This document shows, piece by piece, positions 1 through 6,123 of a stretch of DNA of 8,708 bases. The position numbers were made by a program, and so were the translations under genes. The DNA is taken from positions 1 to 8,708 of the forward strand of contig JAUNUL010000112.1 of NCBI GenBank assembly GCA_030538175.1, read 5' to 3'. Source of the DNA: Propionibacteriaceae bacterium (GTDB taxonomy: Bacteria; Actinomycetota; Actinomycetes; Propionibacteriales; Propionibacteriaceae). Below the pieces are notes generated by a model, which saw only the letters and a list, made by a program, of their open reading frames with translations, ran no database searches and was not told the DNA's origin. Positions within the stretch are counted from its first letter, which is position 1. Every line of letters begins with the position of its first letter.

Positions 1-818
1 GGATCAACCCGGGCGACAAGGTGCACCGTCTCGAGACCATCGTCAAGGTCACGTCCGGCTCCACCCCGGAATGTGCCCGTTTTGTTGATGATCTGTATCG
101 ACTCGTCGTCACCGCCGGCACCCACCTCGCCCCGTCGATCAAGGTCGCCGAGGCGGCCAAGGTCATTGAGAACACCCAGCGTGATGTGAACATTGCTCTG
201 ATCAATGAGCTCGCGGTGCTGTTCAACACGATGGACATCGACACCCAGGCTGTGCTCGAGGCGGCTGGGTCGAAGTGGAACTTCCTCAACTTCCGCCCCG
301 GCCTGGTGGGCGGACACTGCATCGGTGTCGATCCCTATTACCTGACCTTCAAGGCCGAGGCAGTCGGGCACAATCCCGAGGTGATCCTCGCCGGTCGTCG
401 GATCAACGACTCCATGGGGACCTATGTCGCCAGCCGACTCATCAAGACGATGTCGCGAGCCGGGCTGCCGGTGGCGGGTGCCAAGGTCCTCATGATGGGC
501 CTGACCTTCAAGGAGAACACCCCGGATCTGCGCAACACCCGAGTCGTGGACATCATCGAGGAACTCACCGATTACGGCGTGCAGGTCGACGTTTTCGATC
601 CTTGGGCGGATGCGGCTGAGGCACAGCACGAATACGGCGTCACGCTCATTGAGCAGCCGACACCTGGCAGCTATGACGCGATGATCGTCGCCGTTGCCCA
701 CAACGAGTTCGTCGAGCTTGGCGCCGAGGGCATCCGTGCCCTGGGCAAGCCCGAGGGCAACCTGCTCTATGACCTCAAGTACGTCGTGTCGGCCGACGAC
801 GCCGACCTTCGCCTCTGA
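1..818 (+). CDS. Nucleotide-sugar 6-dehydrogenase (UDP-HexNAc dehydrogenase, TviB/WbpA-like), 5'-truncated
   Basis: This is the C-terminal part (about 271 residues) of a UDP-sugar dehydrogenase. The family is usually about 420-430 residues, so the N-terminal NAD-binding Rossmann domain lies before the window. The frame is open from base 3, beginning INPGDKVH, which matches the conserved 'ERINPGDK' segment; a GTG at 21 is internal. Next come the central helical domain ([14 protein letters not shown]), the catalytic-cysteine motif [12 protein letters not shown] (Cys at 318-320), and the C-terminal UDP-binding domain with [13 protein letters not shown]. The motif set fits the TviB/WbpA/WecC group, which oxidises C6 of UDP-GlcNAc, UDP-GalNAc or UDP-ManNAc in two NAD-dependent steps in the cytoplasm. 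Stop TGA is at 816-818, and the epimerase gene starts 18 bases later. By family knowledge that partner suggests UDP-GlcNAc oxidation followed by 4-epimerisation. The family call is secure; the exact sugar is inferred. Confidence 0.93.
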   Translation, partial: INPGDKVHRLETIVKVTSGSTPECARFVDDLYRLVVTAGTHLAPSIKVAEAAKVIENTQRDVNIALINELAVLFNTMDIDTQAVLEAAGSKWNFLNFRPGLVGGHCIGVDPYYLTFKAEAVGHNPEVILAGRRINDSMGTYVASRLIKTMSRAGLPVAGAKVLMMGLTFKENTPDLRNTRVVDIIEELTDYGVQVDVFDPWADAAEAQHEYGVTLIEQPTPGSYDAMIVAVAHNEFVELGAEGIRALGKPEGNLLYDLKYVVSADDADLRL

Positions 819-836
819 CCCGGACAGGATCCACAC

Positions 837-1769
837 ATGCGTTTGCTGATTACCGGCGGGGCCGGCTTCATCGGTTCCAATCTCACCTTGATGGCCCGTG
901 CCGCCGGCCATGACGTGGTGGTGCTTGACGACCTGAGCACCGGCTACCGGGACAACCTGCCGGCCGACGTTGAGTTCGTGGAGGCGTCGCTCCTCGACGC
1001 CACTGCGGTCAACAAGGCCGTAGCCGGTGCTGACAGCATCGTCCACCTGGCAGCCCTCGGCAGCGTCCCGCGGAGCATCGCCGATCCCATGCGGAGTCAT
1101 GACGTGAACGTCAACGGCACCCTCGGGGTGCTGGAGGCAGCACGTGCCAACGATGTCTCACATATCGTGGCGGCGTCCTCCAGCTCGGTCTATGGCAAGA
1201 ACCCGGCCCTGCCCAAGCATGAACGCGAGTGGGTTCGGCCGATGAGCCCCTATGCGGTCACCAAGCTGGCGGGGGAGCAGTATCTGCTGGCCTATCAGGA
1301 GTCGTTCGGCATCAAGTCGCTGGCGTTCCGGTTCTTCAATGTCTATGGTCCGCGGCAGCGCCCGGGGCATGTCTATGCGGCGGTTATCCCTGTCTTCATG
1401 GATGCCCTGCTGCGCGGCCAACCGCTGCCGGTCAATGGCACGGGTGAGCAGTCCCGAGACTTCACGTTCGTCGAGACGGTCTGCAGCGTTCTGTTGCAGG
1501 CAGCGACGAATAAGACGTCACACGACGAGCCGGTGAACCTTGCCTTCGGCACGAACACTTCCCTGTTGTCACTCATCGACCAGTTGCGTGACCTCACCGG
1601 CATCGACCCGGTCGTGGAACACCGTGAACCGCGCCGCGGTGACGTGCCGCACTCCCAGGCCGACAATGCTTCCCTGCGTGCGCTCTTCCCCGAGATCGAG
1701 CCGGTCGAGATGACCGAGGGGTTGGCCAAGACTTGGGAGTGGCTGAGCGAATGGTCGCGTACGCGCTAG
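837..1769 (+). CDS. NAD-dependent UDP-sugar 4-epimerase (extended SDR, WbpP/TviC-like)
   Basis: A 310-residue extended short-chain dehydrogenase/reductase of normal family length. The N-terminal nucleotide-binding loop GGAGFIG (residues 7-13) is followed by LDDLST (30-35), where Asp31 should bind the NAD ribose. The catalytic Ser lies in SSSS (114-117) and the YxxxK pair is Tyr139/Lys143. The RFFNVYGPRQRPG segment and the late RRGDVPHSQAD motif are typical of UDP-GlcNAc/UDP-GalNAc(A) 4-epimerases such as WbpP and TviC. The expected reaction is inversion at C4 of a UDP-HexNAc or UDP-HexNAc-uronic acid, supplying precursor for a surface polysaccharide. AGGA at 826-829 sits 7 bases before ATG 837, supporting this start. 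The gene follows the dehydrogenase by 18 bases and probably shares its transcript. dTDP-glucose 4,6-dehydratase is less likely. Substrate is not determined. Confidence 0.92.
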   Translation: MRLLITGGAGFIGSNLTLMARAAGHDVVVLDDLSTGYRDNLPADVEFVEASLLDATAVNKAVAGADSIVHLAALGSVPRSIADPMRSHDVNVNGTLGVLEAARANDVSHIVAASSSSVYGKNPALPKHEREWVRPMSPYAVTKLAGEQYLLAYQESFGIKSLAFRFFNVYGPRQRPGHVYAAVIPVFMDALLRGQPLPVNGTGEQSRDFTFVETVCSVLLQAATNKTSHDEPVNLAFGTNTSLLSLIDQLRDLTGIDPVVEHREPRRGDVPHSQADNASLRALFPEIEPVEMTEGLAKTWEWLSEWSRTR

Positions 1770-1852
1770 GAGACCTCCGCACGCCACCACTGGCCAATGC
1801 GGCGCCGGCCATCATGCGGCCGGGAGGGCGCGCGCTCGTCTAGTCTCAGCCC
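1770..1852 (+). other. Intergenic gap between sugar operon and mshA-like gene
   Basis: This 83-base gap holds a perfect GC-rich hairpin at 1805-1823 and a TANNNT hexamer at 1841-1846 just before the next start codon. It is the likely boundary between two transcription units. No other signal was seen. Confidence 0.6.
1805..1823 (+). terminator. Possible hairpin terminator after the epimerase gene
   Basis: CCGGCC (1805-1810) pairs perfectly with GGCCGG (1818-1823) around a 7-base loop, ATCATGC. The hairpin begins 36 bases after the epimerase stop and lies upstream of the putative mshA -10 box, so it would not be in the mshA transcript. No T-run follows. It therefore lacks the classical intrinsic-terminator tail, although T-poor terminators have been proposed in high-GC actinobacteria. 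It could be chance pairing in GC-rich DNA. Confidence 0.35.
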
Positions 1853-1853
1853 A
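1841..1853 (+). promoter_or_regulatory. Putative -10 box for a leaderless mshA-like transcript
   Basis: TAGTCT at 1841-1846 matches the actinobacterial -10 pattern TANNNT. Exactly six bases (CAGCCC) separate it from ATG 1853, so transcription would start at or next to the A of the start codon. No Shine-Dalgarno sequence lies at a usable distance; the GGGAGG at 1822-1827 is about 25 bases away. I see no good -35 box, which is common for actinobacterial promoters. Sequence pattern only. Confidence 0.5.
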
Positions 1854-3121
1854 TGCGCATAGCGATCATCTCCCTGCACACGTCCCCGTACACCGCCCTG
1901 GGCACGGGGGACGGGGGCGGCATGAATGTCGTTGTCCGGGAGACGGCAGAGTCGCTCGGACAGCTCGGACAGCTCGGGCATCGCGTCGAACTTTTCACTC
2001 GGCGCGATGACCCGGAGACACCCGATGTTGTCGAGATGGCGCCGGGCGTACGCCTGCACACCTTGGACGCCGGCCCCGCGAAACCATTGCCGAAGAGCCG
2101 GATCGATGACTATCTCGACCAGTTCACCCACGGTCTGCGGCGCCGCGTCGGCGAACTTGCTGCGATGGCAGAGCCGGTCGAGCTGATCCATTCACACCAC
2201 TGGATGTCGGGAGTCGCGGCGCTGCCGGTGGCACGCGAACTCGGCGTACCGCACCTGCTGAGCTATCACTCGGTCGCGGCCGAACCAGGGCACCCCCTGT
2301 CGGAGGGCGAACCACCCGAGTCTCCCCGCCGCCTCCCGGGGGAGGCGCTGATCGCGCGCGAATCGGATCTGATCGTCGCGGTCTCCAAGGCCGAGGCGCG
2401 CACGGTGATCGAGCGTTGTGGCGCCGATCCGGCGCGGATCGCTGTGTTGCATCCGGGGGTCGACACCAACCTGTTTCGCCCGATCGCGCCCGGGGAGACC
2501 TCGTGGCGCTGTTGCGACATGGGGCGGCCCTTCGTGCTGTTCGCCGCCCGCCTCCAGCCGCTGAAGGGGCCCGATCTCGCGCTGGAGGCACTGGCCCGGA
2601 TCGATCCGCAGGTGCGTCCGCACCTGGTCATCGCTGGTGAGGTCTCGGCTGACTTCGCCGATTATCACAGCGAGATCGAGCGACTGGCACACGGACTGGG
2701 CGTCGCCGGCGACGTGATCTATTCGGGCTCGCGACCCCGCGCTGAGTTCGCTGCGATGATGCGCAGCGCGCGGTTGATTCTGGTTCCTTCGCATTCGGAG
2801 ACCTTCGGTCTGGTCGCGCTGGAGGGCGCCGCTTCGGGCGTGCCAGTGATCGCCTCGGCGGCCGGTGGTCTCATCGAGTCCGTCGAGGACGGGCGGACGG
2901 GGATTATCGTGCCGACCCGTGACCCCCAGGACTGGGCCGACGCCATCAGCCGTTTGCTCACCGACCGTCAGGAGCATGAACGGCTCTCGTTCGGTGGTCT
3001 CGCCCGCGTCCAGGGCCAGGACTGGCTGACGGCCTCCGCGCGGTTGGCGGAGCTCTATGCGACGCATATCGCGACGTCCGCTGCCCCTGCTCCTGCGCAC
3101 CATGGGGAGACGGGTCGATGA
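1853..3121 (+). CDS. mshA: GT4 glycosyltransferase, MshA-like (D-inositol-3-phosphate GlcNAc transferase)
   Basis: A 422-residue GT-B fold glycosyltransferase, within the normal MshA length. It opens ISLHTSP and carries GTGDGGGMN (17-25), the N-terminal hallmark of MshA, which adds GlcNAc from UDP-GlcNAc to inositol-3-phosphate in the first step of mycothiol synthesis. HPGVDTNLFRP, the nucleotide-site ARLQPLKGPD and the E-x7-E motif (Glu316/Glu324 in ETFGLVALE) are typical of GT4. One deviation is HSHHWMSG (113-120), where characterised MshA has HSHYWLSG; from memory that Tyr contacts the acceptor phosphate. The downstream loop also differs (VAAEPG against LAAVKN). A 9-base tandem repeat encodes LGQLGQLG near residue 36. 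The gene probably has a leaderless start and overlaps the MshB-like gene by ATGA, which supports a pathway pair. Another inositol- or sugar-acceptor GT4 remains possible. Confidence 0.8.
   Translation: MRIAIISLHTSPYTALGTGDGGGMNVVVRETAESLGQLGQLGHRVELFTRRDDPETPDVVEMAPGVRLHTLDAGPAKPLPKSRIDDYLDQFTHGLRRRVGELAAMAEPVELIHSHHWMSGVAALPVARELGVPHLLSYHSVAAEPGHPLSEGEPPESPRRLPGEALIARESDLIVAVSKAEARTVIERCGADPARIAVLHPGVDTNLFRPIAPGETSWRCCDMGRPFVLFAARLQPLKGPDLALEALARIDPQVRPHLVIAGEVSADFADYHSEIERLAHGLGVAGDVIYSGSRPRAEFAAMMRSARLILVPSHSETFGLVALEGAASGVPVIASAAGGLIESVEDGRTGIIVPTRDPQDWADAISRLLTDRQEHERLSFGGLARVQGQDWLTASARLAELYATHIATSAAPAPAHHGETGR
1954..1977 (+). repeat. 9-bp in-frame tandem repeat in the mshA-like gene
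   Basis: GCTCGGACA occurs twice perfectly (1954-1962, 1963-1971), followed by a six-base partial copy (1972-1977). Read in frame it gives LGQ-LGQ-LG just before the HRVELFTR strand of the N-terminal Rossmann domain. The unit length is a multiple of three, so gain or loss of a copy would add or remove three residues without a frameshift. Confidence 0.85.
3104..3121 (+). promoter_or_regulatory. RBS and ATGA start/stop overlap, mshA-like to mshB-like
   Basis: GGGGAG at 3104-3109, inside the end of the upstream gene, lies 8 bases before ATG 3118. The TGA stop of the upstream gene is 3119-3121, giving an ATGA overlap. This arrangement indicates translational coupling of the two enzymes on one transcript. 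Confidence 0.75.
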
Positions 3122-3852
3122 GCCTGTTCGCCGGGGCCCGGTCGGTGTTGTTCGTCCACGCTCATCCCGATGACGAAACGCTCGCGACGGGGGCGTTGAT
3201 CGCTTGGCTCGTCGCCCAGGGGGTGACGTGCCGGGTGCTCACGGCGACCAGGGGGGAGCGGGGCGAGTTGGTCGCCGGTCGTTTCCCCGATGGCCTGGCC
3301 GGGGAGGATTTCGTTGCGCGCCGCACGATCGAGCTCGCTGGCGCCCTTCGCGAGCTGGATGCGGGCGAGCCGGAGTTCCTCGGTGAGGGGCGGGCGCGTG
3401 CCGCAGGGCGGCCCCCACGCCGCTATCAGGATTCGGGGATGCGGTGGGTACGCGAGGGTCTCGCTGGCCCCGCCGAGGATTCCGGGCCCGACTCCCTGAC
3501 CGCTGCCGACGCTGCTGAGGCAGTCGCGGATCTCGTTGCCGCCATCACCGCCGCTGCGCCCGACCTCGTCGTGACCTATGACGCGGCGGGTGGCTATGGG
3601 CACCCGGATCACATCCGAGTCCACGAACTCAGCCAGCGCGCGTGTGCCGAGGCCGGCGTACCCCTGCTCGAGCTGATCTCCGATCCCGACGCACCGGGGG
3701 AATGGCACGATCTCGCGGACCAACAACCGGTCGTGGCGGCAGCGCTCGAGCACCACCAGACGCAACTGACCGTCGACGGTCGCGATGTCGTCCATTCGGG
3801 CGGCCAGCGGGTGCCGATGCAGCTGCGGATCGGAGTACGCCCCAGCGCATGA
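3118..3852 (+). CDS. mshB: PIG-L/LmbE family zinc N-acetylglucosaminyl deacetylase, MshB-like
   Basis: A 244-residue PIG-L/LmbE deacetylase. The N-terminal AHPDD motif (15-19) supplies zinc ligands His16 and Asp19 and the general base Asp18. GHPDH (161-165) supplies His162 and the third zinc ligand His165. TRGERGELV and YQDSGM match the MshB/Mca branch, and the HPDDETLATGA context is nearer MshB than Mca. MshB removes acetate from GlcNAc-inositol, producing the amine that MshC joins to cysteine in mycothiol synthesis. Characterised MshB is about 300 residues; this protein lacks most of the long C-terminal section, so specificity is less certain. The start is fixed by GGGGAG at 3104-3109 and the ATGA overlap with the MshA-like gene. 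Alternatives are a mycothiol-conjugate amidase-like enzyme or a deacetylase for another GlcNAc glycoconjugate made by its neighbour. Confidence 0.78.
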   Translation: MSLFAGARSVLFVHAHPDDETLATGALIAWLVAQGVTCRVLTATRGERGELVAGRFPDGLAGEDFVARRTIELAGALRELDAGEPEFLGEGRARAAGRPPRRYQDSGMRWVREGLAGPAEDSGPDSLTAADAAEAVADLVAAITAAAPDLVVTYDAAGGYGHPDHIRVHELSQRACAEAGVPLLELISDPDAPGEWHDLADQQPVVAAALEHHQTQLTVDGRDVVHSGGQRVPMQLRIGVRPSA

Positions 3853-3879
3853 CCCCGGTCATGGGTCCGGGGGCCAACC

Positions 3880-3897
3880 CGTGCCGGAAAGCACGGC
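3880..3897 (+). terminator. Possible hairpin after the mshB-like gene
   Basis: CCGTGC (3880-3885) pairs perfectly with GCACGG (3892-3897) around the 6-base loop CGGAAA. It lies 27 bases past the mshB-like stop and upstream of the putative ABC promoter. No T-run follows, so a terminator role is tentative. The neighbouring 6-bp stem at 3853-3872 could add to it. Confidence 0.33.
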
Positions 3898-3917
3898 GGC
3901 GCGCCACCGCCTGGGGA

Positions 3918-3923
3918 TAGCGT
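3918..3923 (+). promoter_or_regulatory. Possible -10 box for the ABC transporter operon
   Basis: TAGCGT fits TANNNT and lies 28 bases before ATG 3952. A start of transcription near 3930 would leave a leader of about 22 bases containing the AGGAG ribosome site. No convincing -35 box was seen. Confidence 0.3.
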
Positions 3924-3941
3924 CAGAGTGTCTCAACCCCC

Positions 3942-3946
3942 AGGAG
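3942..3946 (+). promoter_or_regulatory. Shine-Dalgarno site that sets the ABC ATPase start at 3952
   Basis: AGGAG with a 5-base spacer (CCACC) precedes ATG 3952. This favours ATG 3952 over the in-frame GTG at 3928, which has no ribosome site and would add eight residues (V/M-S-Q-P-P-G-A-T) that are not part of the ATPase fold. Confidence 0.75.
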
Positions 3947-3951
3947 CCACC

Positions 3952-4701
3952 ATGATCGTCGCCGAGAACATTGCCCACGCCTATCAAGCAGGTGACCGGC
4001 AGGTGCCGATCCTGCACGGCATCAGCCTCCACGTCCGCGCCGGCGAGATGGTCGCCGTTATGGGCCCCTCGGGCTCGGGCAAATCAACGCTGCTCTATTG
4101 TCTGGCCGGCCTCGTGCGCCCCACCCAGGGGGACACCGTGCTCGGCGGGACGCGGCTTTCATCGCAGAACGACACCGAACTGGCGAAGATGCGCCGGGCC
4201 CAACTCGGGTTCGTGTTCCAGTCCTATAACCTCATGCCGACCCTGTCCGGGTTCGAAAACGTCGCCCTGCCGTTCCGGCTGGGCAAACAGCAGGTGCCAA
4301 CGGAGAAGATCAACCAGACCCTGGCCACCGTCGGGCTCGCCGAACGCGCCCACGCCCTGCCCTCGCAGATGTCCGGTGGGGAGCAGCAGCGCGTGGCCCT
4401 CGCCCGCGTGCTTGCGATGCGGCCGCCAATTGTGTTCGCCGACGAACCCACCGGCGCCCTGGACACCCGCACCGGCGTGACCATGCTCAATGAGCTCGTC
4501 GATCTCGCTCACGGTGAGGGGCACTGTGTGCTGACCGTCACCCACGACCCGTCGGTCGCTGCACGATGCGATCGCGTCCTCTTCCTGTTCAACGGCACCC
4601 TCGCCCACTCCGAACAACAGCCGTCGGTCGACAAGGTGTCGACGATCATGGCTGACCTGACCGCTCAGCTCGAGCGCAGCCGCGACGAGGCCGGGCGATG
4701 A
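3952..4701 (+). CDS. ABC transporter ATP-binding protein (MacB/LolD/FtsE type)
   Basis: A 249-residue nucleotide-binding subunit with all motifs intact: Walker [10 protein letters not shown] (38-46), Q-loop Gln90 in [13 protein letters not shown], signature SGGEQQR (141-147), Walker B ending [10 protein letters not shown] with Asp164/Glu165, and H-loop His198. The 'NLMPTLS..ENV.LP' stretch and 'DEPTGALD' are characteristic of the MacB/LolD/BceA subgroup, which pairs with FtsX-fold permeases and drives mechanical transmission or extrusion rather than classical import. The permease gene follows with an ATGA overlap (ATG 4698, stop 4699-4701), so the pair is very probably one complex at the inner face of the membrane. 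Substrate is unknown; lipoproteins, peptides or antibiotics are family precedents. The start at 3952 is chosen on the AGGAG ribosome site. Confidence 0.93.
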   Translation: MIVAENIAHAYQAGDRQVPILHGISLHVRAGEMVAVMGPSGSGKSTLLYCLAGLVRPTQGDTVLGGTRLSSQNDTELAKMRRAQLGFVFQSYNLMPTLSGFENVALPFRLGKQQVPTEKINQTLATVGLAERAHALPSQMSGGEQQRVALARVLAMRPPIVFADEPTGALDTRTGVTMLNELVDLAHGEGHCVLTVTHDPSVAARCDRVLFLFNGTLAHSEQQPSVDKVSTIMADLTAQLERSRDEAGR

Positions 4702-6104
4702 GGCAGGTCTATCTCGCGGAGATCAAGAACTCCTGGCTCACCTGGCTCGGGGTCAGTCTGACGTTCGTCGCCGCCAACTATGGTCTTGCGGTCGGCTTCC
4801 TCTATGTGGCGACGGGCATCAAGGGGTACGCCGCCGGTGTCCTGTCGGCGGTGAACCTCGGCCAGCTCGCGGCGATCGGCGGGGTCAACATCCTGTTCGG
4901 TGCCATCGTCGCGGCCGTGGTGATCGGGTCCTCGACCGCCTTGGTTATCGCGGCACGCCGGGGCGCGTTCGCTCGTCTCGCGCTTGCCGGGGCGACCCCG
5001 GGACAGGTCGTGCGGGTCGTCATGAGCCAGTTGGTGGTGGTGACGCTCGCCTGTGCGGTCGTGGGCGACATTCTGGCCGCGGTCCTGTTCCCGTTCTATC
5101 TCGACGCGGAGGCTGCCGACCGGGAGATGGCCGTGCCGAAGGTGGGCCAGGCGCTGTGGGCCTATCTTGCGGCGAACCTCCTGTGCGTCGGCATGGCACT
5201 CATCGGCGGGTGGCGGCAGGCGCGAGCGGCCAGCCGGATTCCCCCTGTCGAGGCGCTGCGGCCGGTGCGGGAGACACCGGCGGCCACCCGACGACGGCGC
5301 TGGATCCTGCGCGGGCTGGCGATCGCGGGGTGCCTGCTGGTGATCATCGGCTCGTTTGTCGTCTTCCCCGGGATCGCGACAGTGGCTGGGCCCGACGCAG
5401 GTGACCTCGCCTTCCAGCTCGCGGTGCTCCTGCTCGTGGTGACCGGACTGGCGATCGCAGTCGCCGGGCCCTCGGCGTTGGCCGGTTTCGCCAGCGCCTG
5501 GGCCAGCCTCATTCCCAGCCCCGGTGGCGTGTGGCATCTCGCCCGCACGACCCTGCGGGTGCGTGCCGAGCGGTTCGCCCGCAGCGTGACGCCGATCATG
5601 TTCGCCGTCGGGCTGATGGCCGGCATGATCGCCACCATCGGCACCCTCGAGGCCAGCATGCTGGCCGCAGGGCGGGAACTGGTCCTGTCGTCCGCCGGGC
5701 CTTTCGCCATCTTCACGCTCGTCGGCGCCCCGCTGATCGTCTCCGGGGCTGGTGCGGTGGGTGGGCTCGTCATGATGGCCCGCCAGCGCGATGCCGAGTT
5801 GGCACTCGCATCCATCGTGGGGGCCACCCCTCGCCAGCGGATCTTGACGTCGTTGTTCGAGGCCCTGTTGATCACGGTCACCGGCGTGATCGCGGGGCTG
5901 TTGATGGCTGCGGTCGCAGTGGTCTTTCTCGCTTTCGCCGTCAACCTGTTGCTCGGGGTCTCGGCCGTCCAAGTGCCGATGGTCTTCTTCGGTTCCGTTA
6001 TCGCCGTCTGCCTCGCGATCGCTGTCGCTGCCACGGTGGGTCCGATCATCCCCGCCCTGCGCAAGCCCGCCCCTGCGGTGATCGCGAAGCTCACCGCCGA
6101 ATAG
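4698..6104 (+). CDS. FtsX-family ABC transporter permease
   Basis: A 468-residue integral membrane protein and the obvious partner of the preceding ATPase. By eye there are about ten hydrophobic segments, near residues 14-36, 60-85, 111-135, 153-171, 208-230, 240-262, 298-318, 335-360, 385-420 and 430-455, arranged as two FtsX-like halves. Each half has the cytoplasmic coupling motif: [17 protein letters not shown] in the first and [16 protein letters not shown] in the second. Each ends with a basic tail plus a P-A/E motif ([21 protein letters not shown]). Loops are short, with no large extracytoplasmic domain as in MacB or BceB, so it resembles the compact permeases common in actinobacteria. 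GAGG at 4687-4690 lies 7 bases before ATG 4698, and the genes are probably translationally coupled. Substrate is not evident. Confidence 0.9.
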   Translation: MRQVYLAEIKNSWLTWLGVSLTFVAANYGLAVGFLYVATGIKGYAAGVLSAVNLGQLAAIGGVNILFGAIVAAVVIGSSTALVIAARRGAFARLALAGATPGQVVRVVMSQLVVVTLACAVVGDILAAVLFPFYLDAEAADREMAVPKVGQALWAYLAANLLCVGMALIGGWRQARAASRIPPVEALRPVRETPAATRRRRWILRGLAIAGCLLVIIGSFVVFPGIATVAGPDAGDLAFQLAVLLLVVTGLAIAVAGPSALAGFASAWASLIPSPGGVWHLARTTLRVRAERFARSVTPIMFAVGLMAGMIATIGTLEASMLAAGRELVLSSAGPFAIFTLVGAPLIVSGAGAVGGLVMMARQRDAELALASIVGATPRQRILTSLFEALLITVTGVIAGLLMAAVAVVFLAFAVNLLLGVSAVQVPMVFFGSVIAVCLAIAVAATVGPIIPALRKPAPAVIAKLTAE

Positions 6105-6113
6105 CCCGCGAGC

Positions 6114-6118
6114 AGGGA
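6114..6118 (+). promoter_or_regulatory. Shine-Dalgarno site for the upstream lgt start
   Basis: AGGGA lies 5 bases before ATG 6124 and supports that start. An in-frame GTG at 6157 has no ribosome site but would give an N-terminus matching the family length, so the true start is open. Confidence 0.5.
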
Positions 6119-6123
6119 CCACG

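Larger units (their letters stand above)
3853..3951 (+). other. Intergenic gap before the ABC transporter operon
   Basis: This 99-base gap contains two short inverted repeats (CCCCGG 3853-3858 with CCGGGG 3867-3872, and the hairpin at 3880-3897), a TANNNT hexamer at 3918-3923, and a strong ribosome binding site at 3942-3946. It looks like a transcription-unit boundary. Confidence 0.55.

Noticed and set aside
2192..3103. 303-codon open frame on the minus strand
   Set aside because: It is antisense to the MshA-like gene. There is no motif in the product, and the plus-strand reading has conserved catalytic motifs.
3928..3951. GTG 3928 as the start of the ABC ATPase
   Set aside because: It has no ribosome site, while AGGAG at 3942-3946 is ideally spaced for ATG 3952 and that start gives the usual N-terminus of the family.
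4665..6122. 485-codon open frame on the minus strand
   Set aside because: It is antisense to the FtsX permease. The product is Asp/Arg/Gly/His-rich and unlike any family I know, and the plus-strand membrane protein fully explains the region.
6097..6123. Terminator between the permease and lgt
   Set aside because: The gap is only 19 bases, has no stem, and contains a ribosome site; co-transcription is more likely.
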